Assembly: GCA_947650285.1 (NCBI GenBank)
Contig: CANTFL010000223.1
Coordinates: 62,001 to 126,000, forward strand
Reading direction: 5' to 3'
From: Hyaloperonospora brassicae
Taxonomy: Eukaryota > Oomycota > Peronosporomycetes > Peronosporales > Peronosporaceae
DNA: 64,000 nt
Below, one piece after another: positions 21,320-32,441 of the stretch (position 1 is its first letter; the number at the start of each line of letters is the position of its first letter). The notes below the pieces were generated by a model that was not told where the DNA came from, did not search any database, and saw only the letters and a list, made by a program, of their open reading frames with translations. A program made the translations under genes and the position numbers.

Positions 21320-21741
21320 AGCAAGCTGACGATTGTGAAGCTAAAATGACAGACGGGAAAGTGTTGTGCAAAATATGCATTTAACACCTCATCTGCGACC
21401 GCCCATGGAAACCGATGATGTTAAGGATAAGCGTTAAACACTTCGCCGTACTGCTGAAGTTGTTCAAGCCATGTTGCCCTTTCCACTTCACTATTCGTCA
21501 CTTATTCAGGAAGCCTTGTTGCGAAGAACCAGCGAAACCCGTCGGTCGCCCACGTCAGGTGGATCCTAGCTTCCTCTGGGACCTTGTGACCCCTTCTCAC
21601 GCCAGATTTTCGACCCTGGCATTCGGGGGACCAGTCATAGTCATGCCGATAAGGAGGAGCGTGCCGAAGTGTCAACCGAGGCTGGAGCGCTAAATCAGTC
21701 CCGATCCGAAAAGGTGGGTATGCCAGTAATATCGCTGTTGC

Positions 21742-23539
21742 TCATCGTCGTAGCTTGGGGTGCGAATGATTGGTGACGTGCTGTCCGGACAGTGGTATGC
21801 TGAAGACAAACTCGGACGTCCCCGTCCGCCTAAAACGCAAGTCCGAGATGGTGCATGGTACAATCCGGTCATACGTATAGCCGAGCAACTGCCTGCCCCG
21901 TGCATCCCGATTATATAGATTCTTGCTCCATCCAAGCGTCCCCCAGAATTGATGAACAGATTTCAATTGGGGATCCGTGTAAGATAATACTTCAGGAAAA
22001 GTCGAGTAATAAGACAGAACCCGTTTATTCTCTTTCCACCAGCTACATGCACCGGCGAGTTGATTTGGTGTGTACGCACGTACCCGATCTCTAAACAGGC
22101 ATAATTGGTCGTCTGTAGGCTCCAGGAGCTTGTCGATATTCGCTATAATATAGGTTGGCAGACTTGGACATAGAGATTGACCACCCCCATGACCGCGGCC
22201 GTTCGTGCAAAACAATTGCTTAAGTAGTCGGCTGACCCTGATAAGCCCAAAAACGCCACGCTCCAAAATACTTGTCGTGAGCTTGCATAAGCCACCGGAG
22301 AGCGTATTTGGTGTGCTGTTTTTAATAGCAACCTCAACCGAAGCTAGCCCTACTCCCCCGGCCTTAGTCGGAGTAAAGAGGAGACCTGGATTTATCTTGT
22401 GACGGCCCGCTTCTGTGGTGGTTGCGTGTGCCCACAGAAAATGTTTATACAAATTTTGTACATCCCTGATCGCCCTGTCAGGAATTTCGAAAATCGCAGC
22501 CGTAAACAGTATTGCCGGTAGGATAATGGCATTTAATACCATCACGCGATTCTCCACGCTTGTAGCAATCGTGGAAGCCGTGAATAATCGTCGTTGAAGC
22601 GTCATAATGCGAAGCGCCCAATTACGATATTGCAGTTCGACTGTAACTACTTCATAGCCCAAGTACCAAACTTTATCCAAAGGTTGAAGTAATGATATGC
22701 CACAAAACGTCTCTATGCGCCCCTCTTTGTTGAATAGAAACGGGTTGCTCTTGGCCGGCTGAGCGACCAGCCCAGACAAATTTCCAAAGTTAAAAATTAT
22801 TTCGAGCGCCTGGTCAAGCTGACACGCTTTATCTAGAAAAATCGTTGAGTCATCCACAAACGCTGAAAACGTGTGCCGAACCCCTGTGCCCCCTGGTATC
22901 GGAAGCTTTCGCAAGACGGGCGTTCGTAGTATCGCTATGCCCAATAACTCCACTACGATTATAAAAAGCAGATGGGCGAGAGAGCAGCCTTGACGAATAC
23001 CCGATACTACTGAGAATGGGTCGGATTTTTCTCCGTTGACTAAAAAGGTCGCCGTGGTTCCTGTATGAAGCCGACGGATTAGCTGTACGTATCGCTCAGA
23101 AAAGCCAAATGTTTTAGAGCCTCGTAAAGAAATTCCCTGTCAAAAGTGTCATAGCCTTTGCAAAATCCAGCAAGACGATGCCCGTACTATTCATGGCTGT
23201 CAGGGTCTCGTCCGTTGTAGCCGTCGTTAATTGAGAACGCATCATCATCAATCATTTGTGCATCTATTAGTCGTGGACGAAGCCTTGCAGCGAACCACCG
23301 ATTATTGTGGGCAACACACGTTGTAGTTGGGTCGCTAAAACCTTGGTAAATATCTTGTAACTCGATTGGATCGAGGCAATAGGTCGGTAGTCCATCGCAT
23401 CCGCCGAATCACTTTTTTTCCTCAGTGGTATGATCAGGGCCTCTAGAAAAGAGGGTGGAGGTTCCGCGCCAGTCATAATCTCGTTGCTAGCCCGTACAAG
23501 AGCGGGACTATCAGAGCCGTCGTATCCTTTAAAAATCAT
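21742..23539 (-). pseudogene. reverse transcriptase of LINE copy B
   Basis: The N-terminal part at 23539-23267 reads LEALIIPLRKKSDSADAMDY, then RPIASIQSSYKIFTKVLATQ. Motif A follows in the next 250 bases (GIVLLDFAKA). Motif B is [19 protein letters not shown] ([15 protein letters not shown], near 22990). The 403-codon open frame from 22953 holds motif C as [10 protein letters not shown] (near 22860), with both aspartates present, and then the thumb. This long stop-free frame is notable among its decayed surroundings. The RT performs target-primed reverse transcription. Breaks lie between 22953 and 23267. Confidence 0.88.
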
Positions 23540-24283
23540 TGTTGAGACCGTCTGGACCAGCGGATTTTCAACGGCTAAGCCCTAAAATGGCTGTAAGAAC
23601 CTCATTTATAGAAAATTTAGCTAAGAGAGCCACGTTAGCTGCCTTCTAATTAACTCGCTCTGTCGGAATGTGGACAAATTGCTGGTTGGACGCGGTTAAA
23701 CCGTGAAGAGGCTGTTTTCGATGAATGACTCCGAGCACTGGCGACCATTCCGATGCAAATTGTCTGCTATGGACATGTTTCTGGTGAATGCTGGACCGTG
23801 ATGTTGTAGTATGGTTGTGACGTGTTGGTCGCGTCATCAATCAGACACTCAGTTGTAGATCCATTTTAACCGATTTGTCGATCTAAAGAGGTGTTAACCT
23901 AGCCTTACAAGATGCTCCTGTCGTAATTCTTCCATGTTACTTGAAAATCATTGTGGCCGATTGAACAATTGCCGTTGTGTTCGGTGCTTTGAGTTACGGC
24001 GTAGCCGTGCACGGCGCTGCTTCACCCGCTTGCTCACACGGCGAATGCAGCGTTTGTACTCGGTCATCTCAATGTCTTAAGTAAGCGTAGAGGCAGATTG
24101 ACCAATAGCCATGCCATCCATATCCTTGACAAAGCCGCCGATCACTTAGGCGGGACGGAGTAGTTGAATAGGGCTAGCCACTGCTCGACTCCGTAAATGT
24201 CGACGAGGCCTGAACATATCCCTATATAACAGAACCACCTCCTGATGATCCTAACGGTGAAAAGGGACACGCGTATCCACCCA

Positions 24284-24620
24284 CTAAACTCTGTTTACCC
24301 AAATAGCAGTGACATAGAATCCATCAATTCGGTTAGCTCGTTCACCTACCGTATATGTGAAATGATCCACGAAATCGTTTGTTATGCCGTCATCCGCGTG
24401 GTCTCTCAGCACCCTTGCATTTGCCAACCGATCCGAGAATTGACAATATCTAAGGCAGGACTTTCCGACCTGTTGGAGCGGTGATGTCCAGCACGATCGA
24501 AAAGAGGACTTTGTACACAATTAAAGTCGCCTGCGATTATCGTTTTGATGGGTTCCAGATTCCAAGACAATAGAGATGTGAAAAAGGCCTCGCGTTCCGG
24601 CCGTCATGTGAAAGCATTTA
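24284..24620 (-). pseudogene. APE-type endonuclease of LINE copy B
   Basis: The Asp-Phe-Asn box of the exonuclease/endonuclease family reads IIAGDFNCVQSPLFDRAGHH (GDFN at 24520-24531). A frameshift leads into RLANARVLRDHADDGITNDF, then VGERANRIDGFYV (24430-24300), the C-terminal part. The enzyme nicks the target DNA. The more N-terminal catalytic Glu region would lie at 24.7-25.7 kb, where frames are too broken for me to place it. Confidence 0.75.
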
Positions 24621-26428
24621 GATTGACGAGGAGGATGTCTCCAATCGGTAAACTCAATGCGCGCGTACTCAAGCGATCCTGATGACTTACCGGCGAGTGG
24701 ACAGAAGAGTGCGAGGTTAAAGAATTGCTACGCCAGCGTGCCGTGATGAGCCCGTGATTTCAATACGACAATGGAGGAATATCGAACCTGAGGTGCTGAA
24801 TCCACAAGCAAACTCACTGGGCACTCGGTTGAGCCAGTTTCTCCACTGTTTGGACGTGCGTATCTTGTATGCACCACGCCAACACACGTTGGCCAGGAGT
24901 CTGTCGTCGCCAAGCCGCCATCCAACCAGCACGGGTGTTTGCTTTAAAACCTCGCACGTTTTGAGTAATTATTACCTCATCACCAACGTGTCGCTGATTT
25001 GTTTCCTTGTTAGTGTCTGGGGAAGTAGTCTAATCGTGAATCAAGCTAGCACGTCCATAGGCGTCGGCTTCCTCCAATGAACAATTACGAAGACAGGAGG
25101 AAAGGTGCAACCGTGAGCTGCTCTCAGTATTTAAGAAGGAATCGCGCCTCCGCAGTTGCCAACGATGTGGAGAAAAAATGTACGAGTGTTCGCCAGTTCA
25201 CCCGGTGATGATTTGACGAGTAAAATGCCCCTTGATAGTGACTGTTTCGTCGTAGCAGGTGAACATGACATCCTACTTTATCGGGGAGAGTAAGCGGATG
25301 TACGACATCCCCCGTCAATGCACGTATCTCCTTGTCAAACAAATCAGAGCAAAGTAGATAGTGACTTAGACGGATTAGTCGTCGCGGGTCACAGAGCCGT
25401 AAGATTTCATCTTTGGCATATTTTCAGTCTCGTAGCTTCCTCCAGTCATCCCCGTTGTCAATAAGGGGAGCGAGAGAAGATGAGGATTGACCCCACTGCG
25501 CGCGATAAATCCATTGATCTAACCATTGTAAGGTGGTGGTATCCTTCACCCTGAGACGGTACGCTTGAAGACCCGATAGCAGGCACTCCTGTCGCCACTT
25601 CGATGTCCACTGCACAAAAACCTGATCGGCTAAGCTGGCTAGTAATTATTCTGAAAAGACAAAGCGTCTCACGTGATGGAGCAGAAGATTCGGCTTCAGT
25701 CGCACCGTTTGTAGCCACGCCTCCGTTCCACTATGAACCAAAGGGTATGACGTATCATTTGTGACCGGCCATTCAGACCCTGATGCACACTCAACCGACC
25801 GCCACTCCTCACGATCAATAAGTCCGTCTGGAGAAGCTATCTCGGACCGTTAAGGACTGACCGTGACTCTGCCGTTTTTTTTGTTTGGATGCCCCCAGAG
25901 AGCTGGAATCACCATTGTCGTCCATGTCAACCGCCTCAGACTGCGAGATAACGAGGCCACGAATTTGCGCCAACACAGTCACTTCCATATAGTCATCACT
26001 GAACACCTCGGAAACCGAAGTCGGCTGCGAAGGACGCAATACCGACGCCTGACTGTTTTCCCCTGTCCATAGTGCACGACTAGCGAGGTTGTTTGACTAG
26101 CGCTAGATAAAGGGTCTATAACCCGTCCAGGTACCAGATGAAGCCTGCACATGTAGTATCAATGGTACACCGTCAGATCCCGCAGGTAGCTATAGATGCT
26201 GTGACAGCTCTTCTTTCTGGCCGTTAACGTCATCCGTCAGGGATGTCAGGTCTGCCGCGCTGTCCGTATGTAGGAATGCCGAGTAATGGCGCCCCTAGAA
26301 ACGGACCATTAACGGCAATATGTCTGTTAGCTCAATTTTAGCCGCTTGCAGATCTTCGATGCAAGCCATGATAAATTGAGTGTATTCTTTGGCCGTGTAT
26401 TCTACTCGACCATGCAGCTGCACCATTG

Positions 26429-27018
26429 TCAATTGATATTTCGACACCTCCACTTCTCGCTGTCACCCTCAGAGTGTATGACAAAGGTACCCCTCTGCAG
26501 AAAAGTAGCGGCCATACCGAGTATATCACTACCTCCCCAAAAAGTTTCCGAATCCATGGTGTCTCTGTCAGACGGAGTTGCTGCATAGTCTGTTAATAAC
26601 CACCGCAGTTGCGTTGCCGACTCCGCTCTGGTCATTGTCGACCCTACGTGTCTAACATTCTTTAAAGTGTTGACCCTCAGGTCGTGTGGGAGCTGACCTT
26701 CCAGATTCAGCAGCCCAGCGTACTTGATACCACGCTTAACGCTACCGTGAGAGGCTCCAGGGCCGTGATTGGTGCGTCCAAGGCGGAATCTGCGACGGCT
26801 TGAGCGATCGCCATCGCCAAACAGTTTCCAGTGGCTGGGGTGGGTAATTGCCGTAAGCCCAGAATACGCACTAAATTTTTTGAATGGATAGGTCCGGTCT
26901 CTGGACGAGGGTCCATCAGGATCGCATTACAACGTTCTTTCTGTTGCTGTTTAACCAGCCGCTCACAGGCTTTACGTTCGAGACGGTTTTTGGCTAGAAT
27001 CGTCGGTCCCGAGATCAC
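26429..27018 (-). pseudogene. OTU-like cysteine peptidase region of LINE copy B
   Basis: The frame 27018-26707 contains LRQLPTPATGNCLAMAIAQA, which fits the catalytic box G-[ND]-C-[LF]-x3-[AI] of OTU peptidases. After a break, 26635-26429 reads TFWGGSDILGMAATFLQRGT, which fits the later OTU W-G-G-x2-[ED]-[LI] region. OTU peptidases cleave ubiquitin chains. I recall similar domains in oomycete LINE-like ORFs, but that needs a search. The catalytic His region was not located. Confidence 0.6.
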
Positions 27019-27339
27019 TGGCGCTTTCCCTCTTTCTCTAGAGTCGTGTTGACGACTCGATCCTCTGAAGATAGGTGAGGGCTGGCCCGAGTGACGTCCG
27101 GAGCCATGTTCGGGTGAGGCTCTGGTGTAATCGGACGGTCGTCAGTGAAACCGTCTGTGCTAGGATCTCGAGCAGACCCCGAACTATTCTGCTACAGCTC
27201 CGGCCCCATATCTTGTAGAACGTGGAAACCGCTCGAGCTGGGGCTTACGGTCGTTACCGGTGGCTTGCGTGAGGGCCACAAACTCCGTATACTTCGGAGA
27301 GAACGTGTCAGCCAAGACTTCCCCGGCCGGGGTTTTGCT

Positions 27340-29265
27340 CTAGGGTCCGAAGATCCTGCTTGCGTGGGGATGGCAGTGTAAACGGGCTGGATGGACACCC
27401 CAGTGCGCTGGGGCTCCACTGTCGGAGGCGGCCGTGGGAGTTTTACCTACTGCTGCCGGTGTGGCAGCTGCCTGAGCCGCCTCGTCTGCTGCCCTCCGAA
27501 GTTGTAGCCGTTCGCTAGCCATCTCCCGCATCTCCTCCGGGCTAATGAATGGTTAAGCCAATCCTTCGACGTCTTGAAGCTTAGCCTCTGTGACTTCGAT
27601 ATCACCTGGCCCCTTTAGTTTCGCATCCGTAAATTGGCACCTGGCGGCTAAGTGGCCTATGGTGCCGCGCTGTAGTGATTGAAGGCTTCTACCCACGTTT
27701 GAGTGCTTAATGATGATTGGGGTTACAAACCATAGATGGCGGACTATTTCTTGAAGAAACGTTGGACATCCCGCTAGAGAGAAGGTAACTTTCTAGACTG
27801 TAGCCGTTATAAAGTTTGGAGTGCTAGTGTCTATATCTTCGAATTCCAACAAATTGTCGGAACTTTGGACCTGAAGTAAGCCGCTATGCGTCCAACCTTG
27901 TTAAATCGTATCACGTTTGGCAGGAAAATTGTGTACTCAGTATGTAAATGGCCCGAACGACCATCTGGGCCTCGCTGATTCTACCAAACTACCCCCCCCC
28001 CGCACCGGCTGATGAGCTTTTCCAAACGTGTACACTCGTCCCTAAAAGGGTATTTAAACATCCTGCAATCGTTTCGCTGTTTCCCTGGAGAAAAAGTAGA
28101 AGTAAATCGTTCAAGATGATCGAGTATAGCTGATGGCCGTCGTTGATCCGAGGAAGCGATGGAGATCCGTCAGACTGACCCGCAGAAGCTCCGCGAATTC
28201 GAGTATCATCGCCTTGATACCATTAGAAGTCTGGCGGCTGATCGGGATGTAACGACCCCTGCCAATAGTAAGCATAAGTTGGCCTCTGACCTGGGTCTAG
28301 ATGGTGCTGGAGAGCTACAGACGTTCTTCACTGTCGAAGACGGATAGTAGAAAATCTGGCATTTGACAACACGCAATATGGCATTCAGCTATGCCCACGA
28401 TGACTCGCCATTCGTCGTCTATGCCCTCACGTAAGCGAAGAGCGCGGGCAGGGCCGAGACGGGCGGTACAAATGTCTTTGAGCTTGGTTGCCTCTGCCAT
28501 GGAATATTTCGCTGGGTCAAACATAAAGACATCATAGGCAATAGACGCGTGCCCCTTCAGCCATTCCTGGACTGGCTAAGCTCCTAGGCGCACCACCCGC
28601 GATCATAGGTCGGGGACCGGCGCCGTGGCCCACTTGTGTTGGCTGGCTAGTTTTCGAATTATCTATATAAAGACCTACTTGGTAAGCAGAATATCTTTCT
28701 CTATCTTGGTTGTAAGTCTCGTCCAGTCGGTATATGTGCCGGAACTCCGAACAGAACATTGCCGAAATAAATCGAGGAGGCCGTCCAACTCCAAACCCTT
28801 TAGCTTTGGAAAGCGTTTCCGCTCTTGCGGCAGAGCTTTCAAACGAACTTTAAGCCGCGAAAATACGGGTTTAAACAGCTCAAGAACGGTCTGACGCCAT
28901 ACATCGACGTACCCGGGCCCGGGTGATGCTTTCATCTCTTCGATAAGTGCATCAAACATGTCTCGGGGGGACGCCTGAGAAGGCGAGGTGTTGAAAGCAG
29001 ACACTCTTGAATGAGTCGATCGGCTAGGTGTCGAAGCTAGCGAAGAATCTGACGACAGATTCTCTGCTCCAGCGGATGGCGAATCTCCGAAGAAAACAAT
29101 AGGAGCCGAGATACATGCATGAGCTGACGTTACCTGTGGCGGGGATCTAGTCGACATGGCACGCTGTAGGTGAGAGTCAATTTTGGTGTCCTCATATGCC
29201 TTCGGGCCAACGATTGATCCGAAGTGGCCGGTCGGACGCGGCGGGATGCTCGGCCGACGCTCCAT
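27340..29265 (-). pseudogene. ORF1 (Gag-like) of LINE copy B
   Basis: Three stretches lie in order. 29265-28675 is a 196-codon frame starting MERRPSIPPRPTGHFG, with a Ser-rich part and a basic helix (FSRLKVRLKALPQERKRF). 28540-28315 is in the same frame (AKYSMAEATKLKDICTARLG). 27660-27340 reads IGHLAARCQFTDAKLKGPGD and EEMREMASERLQLRRAADEA. The GHLAARC part looks like the end of a CCHC zinc knuckle whose first cysteines are lost. LINE ORF1 proteins bind the element RNA. A related fragment lies at 35952-36450. Confidence 0.65.
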
Positions 29266-31545
29266 CGTGACTGGTGCCGAAGGCAGTGCTATACTGCCAT
29301 CACTTTCCAGGGGTACAATCGACTGAGCTTATCCCCCTCCTTTCCATCGGGAGGGAGGCTTGGCGACGGCTGTGTATTCGTCGTTTGAAAGGTGCTGGCT
29401 GACGCCAATTAGTACCTTTTTTATACTCTTCTACATATTCACTGCAGATTGAAGAGTGTGGTGATCCAGAAAAGAAAGTTCAAGCACACGACGTGATATT
29501 ATGATAAGTGCTGAGTTTTCCCGTTCTTCTCATCTCCATGCATCAGGAGTGATCGTATCCGGCTATTACATGCTCGTATTAATGGCAGTAGTAGAACCTT
29601 GGCGCGGCGCTGATACCTCTAGATCTTTTTGGCCGTGATAGAGGAGCGACCGTGCGTTGGGATAAGTATCCATGTAGAAAGTGATTTGCACTTGCGCTTG
29701 TTGCGGAGAAGGATTTCCATGTGGTTGGTGTTCACGTATCCATGCACGATTACGGTTAAAATCATTTGGCAGCTCATACTACCGGGAATCGATACGACAA
29801 GGCATAATCTGGACTCTTAGCATATAATTAAGATGTTTCAGCACCTGATCCTAATTTTTGGCCTTTGCCCACAAACCATCTTGTCTGCTGATTTTGCATA
29901 AAAGAATGCCATCACGTCGCCTACCATCTCGGATGGTGCGGTGTGCCTAAATTTTTCATCAAACACATGTGACAGTGACTCAAACACTTACACCACTTTA
30001 ATCACCGGTATTCGCAGACACTTGACAGGGTGCTACCTTCTTCTTTGTATCTTGAGTTTCGATGATGAGATCCGTCGATGCTATCCCACTTATGTGGAGT
30101 CCCAGCAAAAAAATTAGTTTAGCTGTGTCAAAGGCCATTGGCGTTGAAACGACCTATCAGACAGAGGGAACGATCGTAGAACATCGTAGATGTTGTGTAA
30201 AGCATTTGTGGTTTTGAGTAGAACTTAGATAATCGTGTATTCAAGTAGACTAGACGAAAGAAATCAAAGTAGTCAAAAGTCGTAAAGAAAACATATGCGA
30301 GCTGGACCTAGTCAGCTTAATGCAGCACATGGCGTGCTCGATTTGATTGCATCACCAGCCAATGTTGTGTGAATGCGATGGTGCCATCTACCTCCATTGT
30401 ACAACTTAAGCAATTGTCCCATCCTGTCGCCCGATCTCGTCTGCCCTTTTAGCACTTTTCGATCTTGACGATTGTCATCGATGGAGCTGGCTCGAATGCT
30501 CGAGCGCAGACTCATGCAATCCGAAGCCACTAATTCCTGCGATCAAATACACAATGCTTGAAATGTGTTCATGCGGCTACATGGACCGGCTTCAATAAAT
30601 GATTTATACCTCCATCTTCTGACTTTTCACTGCATCTCGAATGTTCGTGCGACGGTCTTGATTTTTTTGCGCCTTGCTTCATTCCTGCCACTCCACATTA
30701 TACTAATCCGAGCTCTCTCCTTGCAATCGTGATCAGCCTTTACCCAAGATAAACGCCAAGATAAGCCTGATGATCGTGATCGCTGCCGTTGCCTTCAGCG
30801 CTTTCTTCTGTCAGTCTAATGATGACTCATCATAATATAGTTGCTTTTATAATTACAAGACCCATATCGCGTCCAACACTGCCGTAATAGAGCCCCACTT
30901 TTCTGCTGCAAGGGGTGTTTATCGCCACCGTATGGTCATCCGCAGTGAACATCCACTCGAAGTTCCCTAAAACAATGCGGAACAAAATCATCTTCTGACG
31001 CTAAACGAGTTCAGCAGCTCAATGTGGTGTCAGCGTCAGTCAGGGTGACTTCGACCAAATACAGACGTGTTGAGAGCGTGCAAACTTCCGTGTGTCATAC
31101 CATGTAGTATCGTACATGGCTGATCAGACTCTGATGTGTATTTGTCAGATAATAATCACGACTGCCTGTTTGAACCCCATACCATTGAAGCAATGGCGTC
31201 TTGCACATGCGCCACGTATTGCTTCTTCTGGCTTCTTATCCCCTGTTCGAACCTTTCTACGGTATATGGACCCTAGCAGGACTCGAGATCTCGGCCGATA
31301 CCTACATATATAGTTGTTTTGTCTTGGTTGAACGCTGCATTCGTGCCCTCACCTTGACTCTTTATCTAGCGCTTTTTGCCATACCACGCCAAGGCACACT
31401 GTGACAGTTAAGCAAGGCAAGGCTTCCGTACCTGACATTATTTCATCGTTATTTCGACAATTCCGCGTGTCATCAATACATAATGAATCGAGGGAATTGC
31501 TAAATATACACCCCTTTTTCTTGGATTCACACACTTCCTTCAGAT
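29266..31545. other. 2.3 kb with no recognisable gene or repeat
   Basis: Only short frames in all phases. No LTR, inverted terminus or coding motif was found. The frames at 30312-30530 and 31092-31313 are unsupported. Confidence 0.4.
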
Positions 31546-31767
31546 TTGCACATACAAAGTACGCAATCGCCGTTGGACAAAGACGAGTACTTTCTCTACC
31601 ACTTGGCTACGGGCGTCATCTTGTGCGCTGCTGTAGCTGCTGGCACAGACATAGGCAAAAAGGCCAAAGCCGCGATGGAGTCGGATGAAAGAATCCCTAA
31701 TGGTTCAACACCAGCCAATGTCATATTTCTGACAGTATCTGCCTGCTCTCTATTTAGCTTCCTATGA
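31546..31767 (+). pseudogene. adenylate-kinase-like gene fragment
   Basis: The plus frame reads STQSPLDKDEYFLYHLATG, then AAVAAGTDIGKKAKAAMES (about 31555-31690). This matches the N-terminal part of adenylate kinases: the end of the P-loop (GKGTQ, here IQSTQ), then H-L-x-T-G-D-x-L-R, then the AAV...G-x2-GK-A-K-x-x-M-x-x-G segment. The enzyme interconverts ATP, AMP and ADP. Here the P-loop glycine-lysine and the Asp and Arg of TGDxLR are changed, and homology fades after about 31715. It is a decayed host gene fragment with no sign of the rest of the gene nearby. Confidence 0.7.
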
Positions 31768-32203
31768 GTCGAATGACCAGACGGATGGAGTGACGGCTCG
31801 TGATTGTAGCATCCATTCATCACGTTTAACTTCCAATTACACCATTTTTTGAGAAATTTCCACCTGAAATGAACGGGCAATCAATTCGGCGTGAGCTGGT
31901 CTGGCTTTAACGCTTTTTTCCAACCGTAGGTGCGTTTACGGCACCTCGATCACATTTAAGGTAGATAAGCTTTCCTACTATCGAACTTTTAATCGTAACA
32001 GCATAGCCTTGGCCACATGCGAACGTCTGCACAGTTTCCATAAGTTGCTCCCGACTGGCATACTCAACCTCGGGAGGAGGAAGCATTTTATTGCGTGGTG
32101 CCCTATCAGTAAACGCTGGAGGAGCTAGACCACAACCGTGAGTAGTCCCTTCTGTATTTCTTACGTATTACTTGCCAATTACTGGCTTAGAATATTGAGT
32201 ATA
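31768..32203. other. no recognisable gene
   Basis: Spacer between the adenylate-kinase-like fragment and the MULE. Nothing further is seen. Confidence 0.4.
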
Positions 32204-32300
32204 GAAATTACATAGAATAGGACACTTTTTATCATAAATTCGTAGAATAAGACACTTTTTATTTATTCACGAGATAGGACACTTTCTAGTCTTTTTGGTC
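32204..32300 (+). repeat. left terminal inverted repeat of the MULE
   Basis: Three spaced copies of [AT]AGGACACTTTTTA or close variants (near 32217, 32247 and 32274) lead into TCTAGTCTTTTTGGTC. The array is mirrored at 35180-35265 and at both ends of the 17305-18004 copy. Repeated sub-terminal motifs are plausible transposase binding sites. Confidence 0.85.
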
Positions 32301-32441
32301 TGAGCCTCGCGAGCGACGCAAGGAAGTCCTCTTCAGTTCCCCCTCGCAGTCTCGAAATATCATCTCCGAGACATCATACCTCAAGATCAGTTTACCATCG
32401 CTCCAAACCTGCTTCTTTTACAGAATCCTCAACCAACCGAC

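Larger units (their letters stand above)
20580..29265 (-). mobile_element. LINE copy B: ORF1, OTU-like region, endonuclease, reverse transcriptase
   Basis: All parts are on the minus strand in the order expected of an APE-type non-LTR element: ORF1 (29265-27340), OTU-like peptidase region (27018-26430), endonuclease (about 24620-24284), RT (23539-21742) and C-terminal Cys/His region (21319-21030). It has numerous stops and frameshifts but is the best preserved LINE here. Neither a poly-A tail nor a target duplication was recognised, so the outer limits are approximate. Copy A at 11.8-15.4 kb and fragments at 36 kb belong to the same or a sister family. Confidence 0.8.

Noticed and set aside
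29629..29820. HLRLLRRR text as a possible RXLR-type effector
   Set aside because: No signal peptide, no EER motif, and the frame is short; a chance match.
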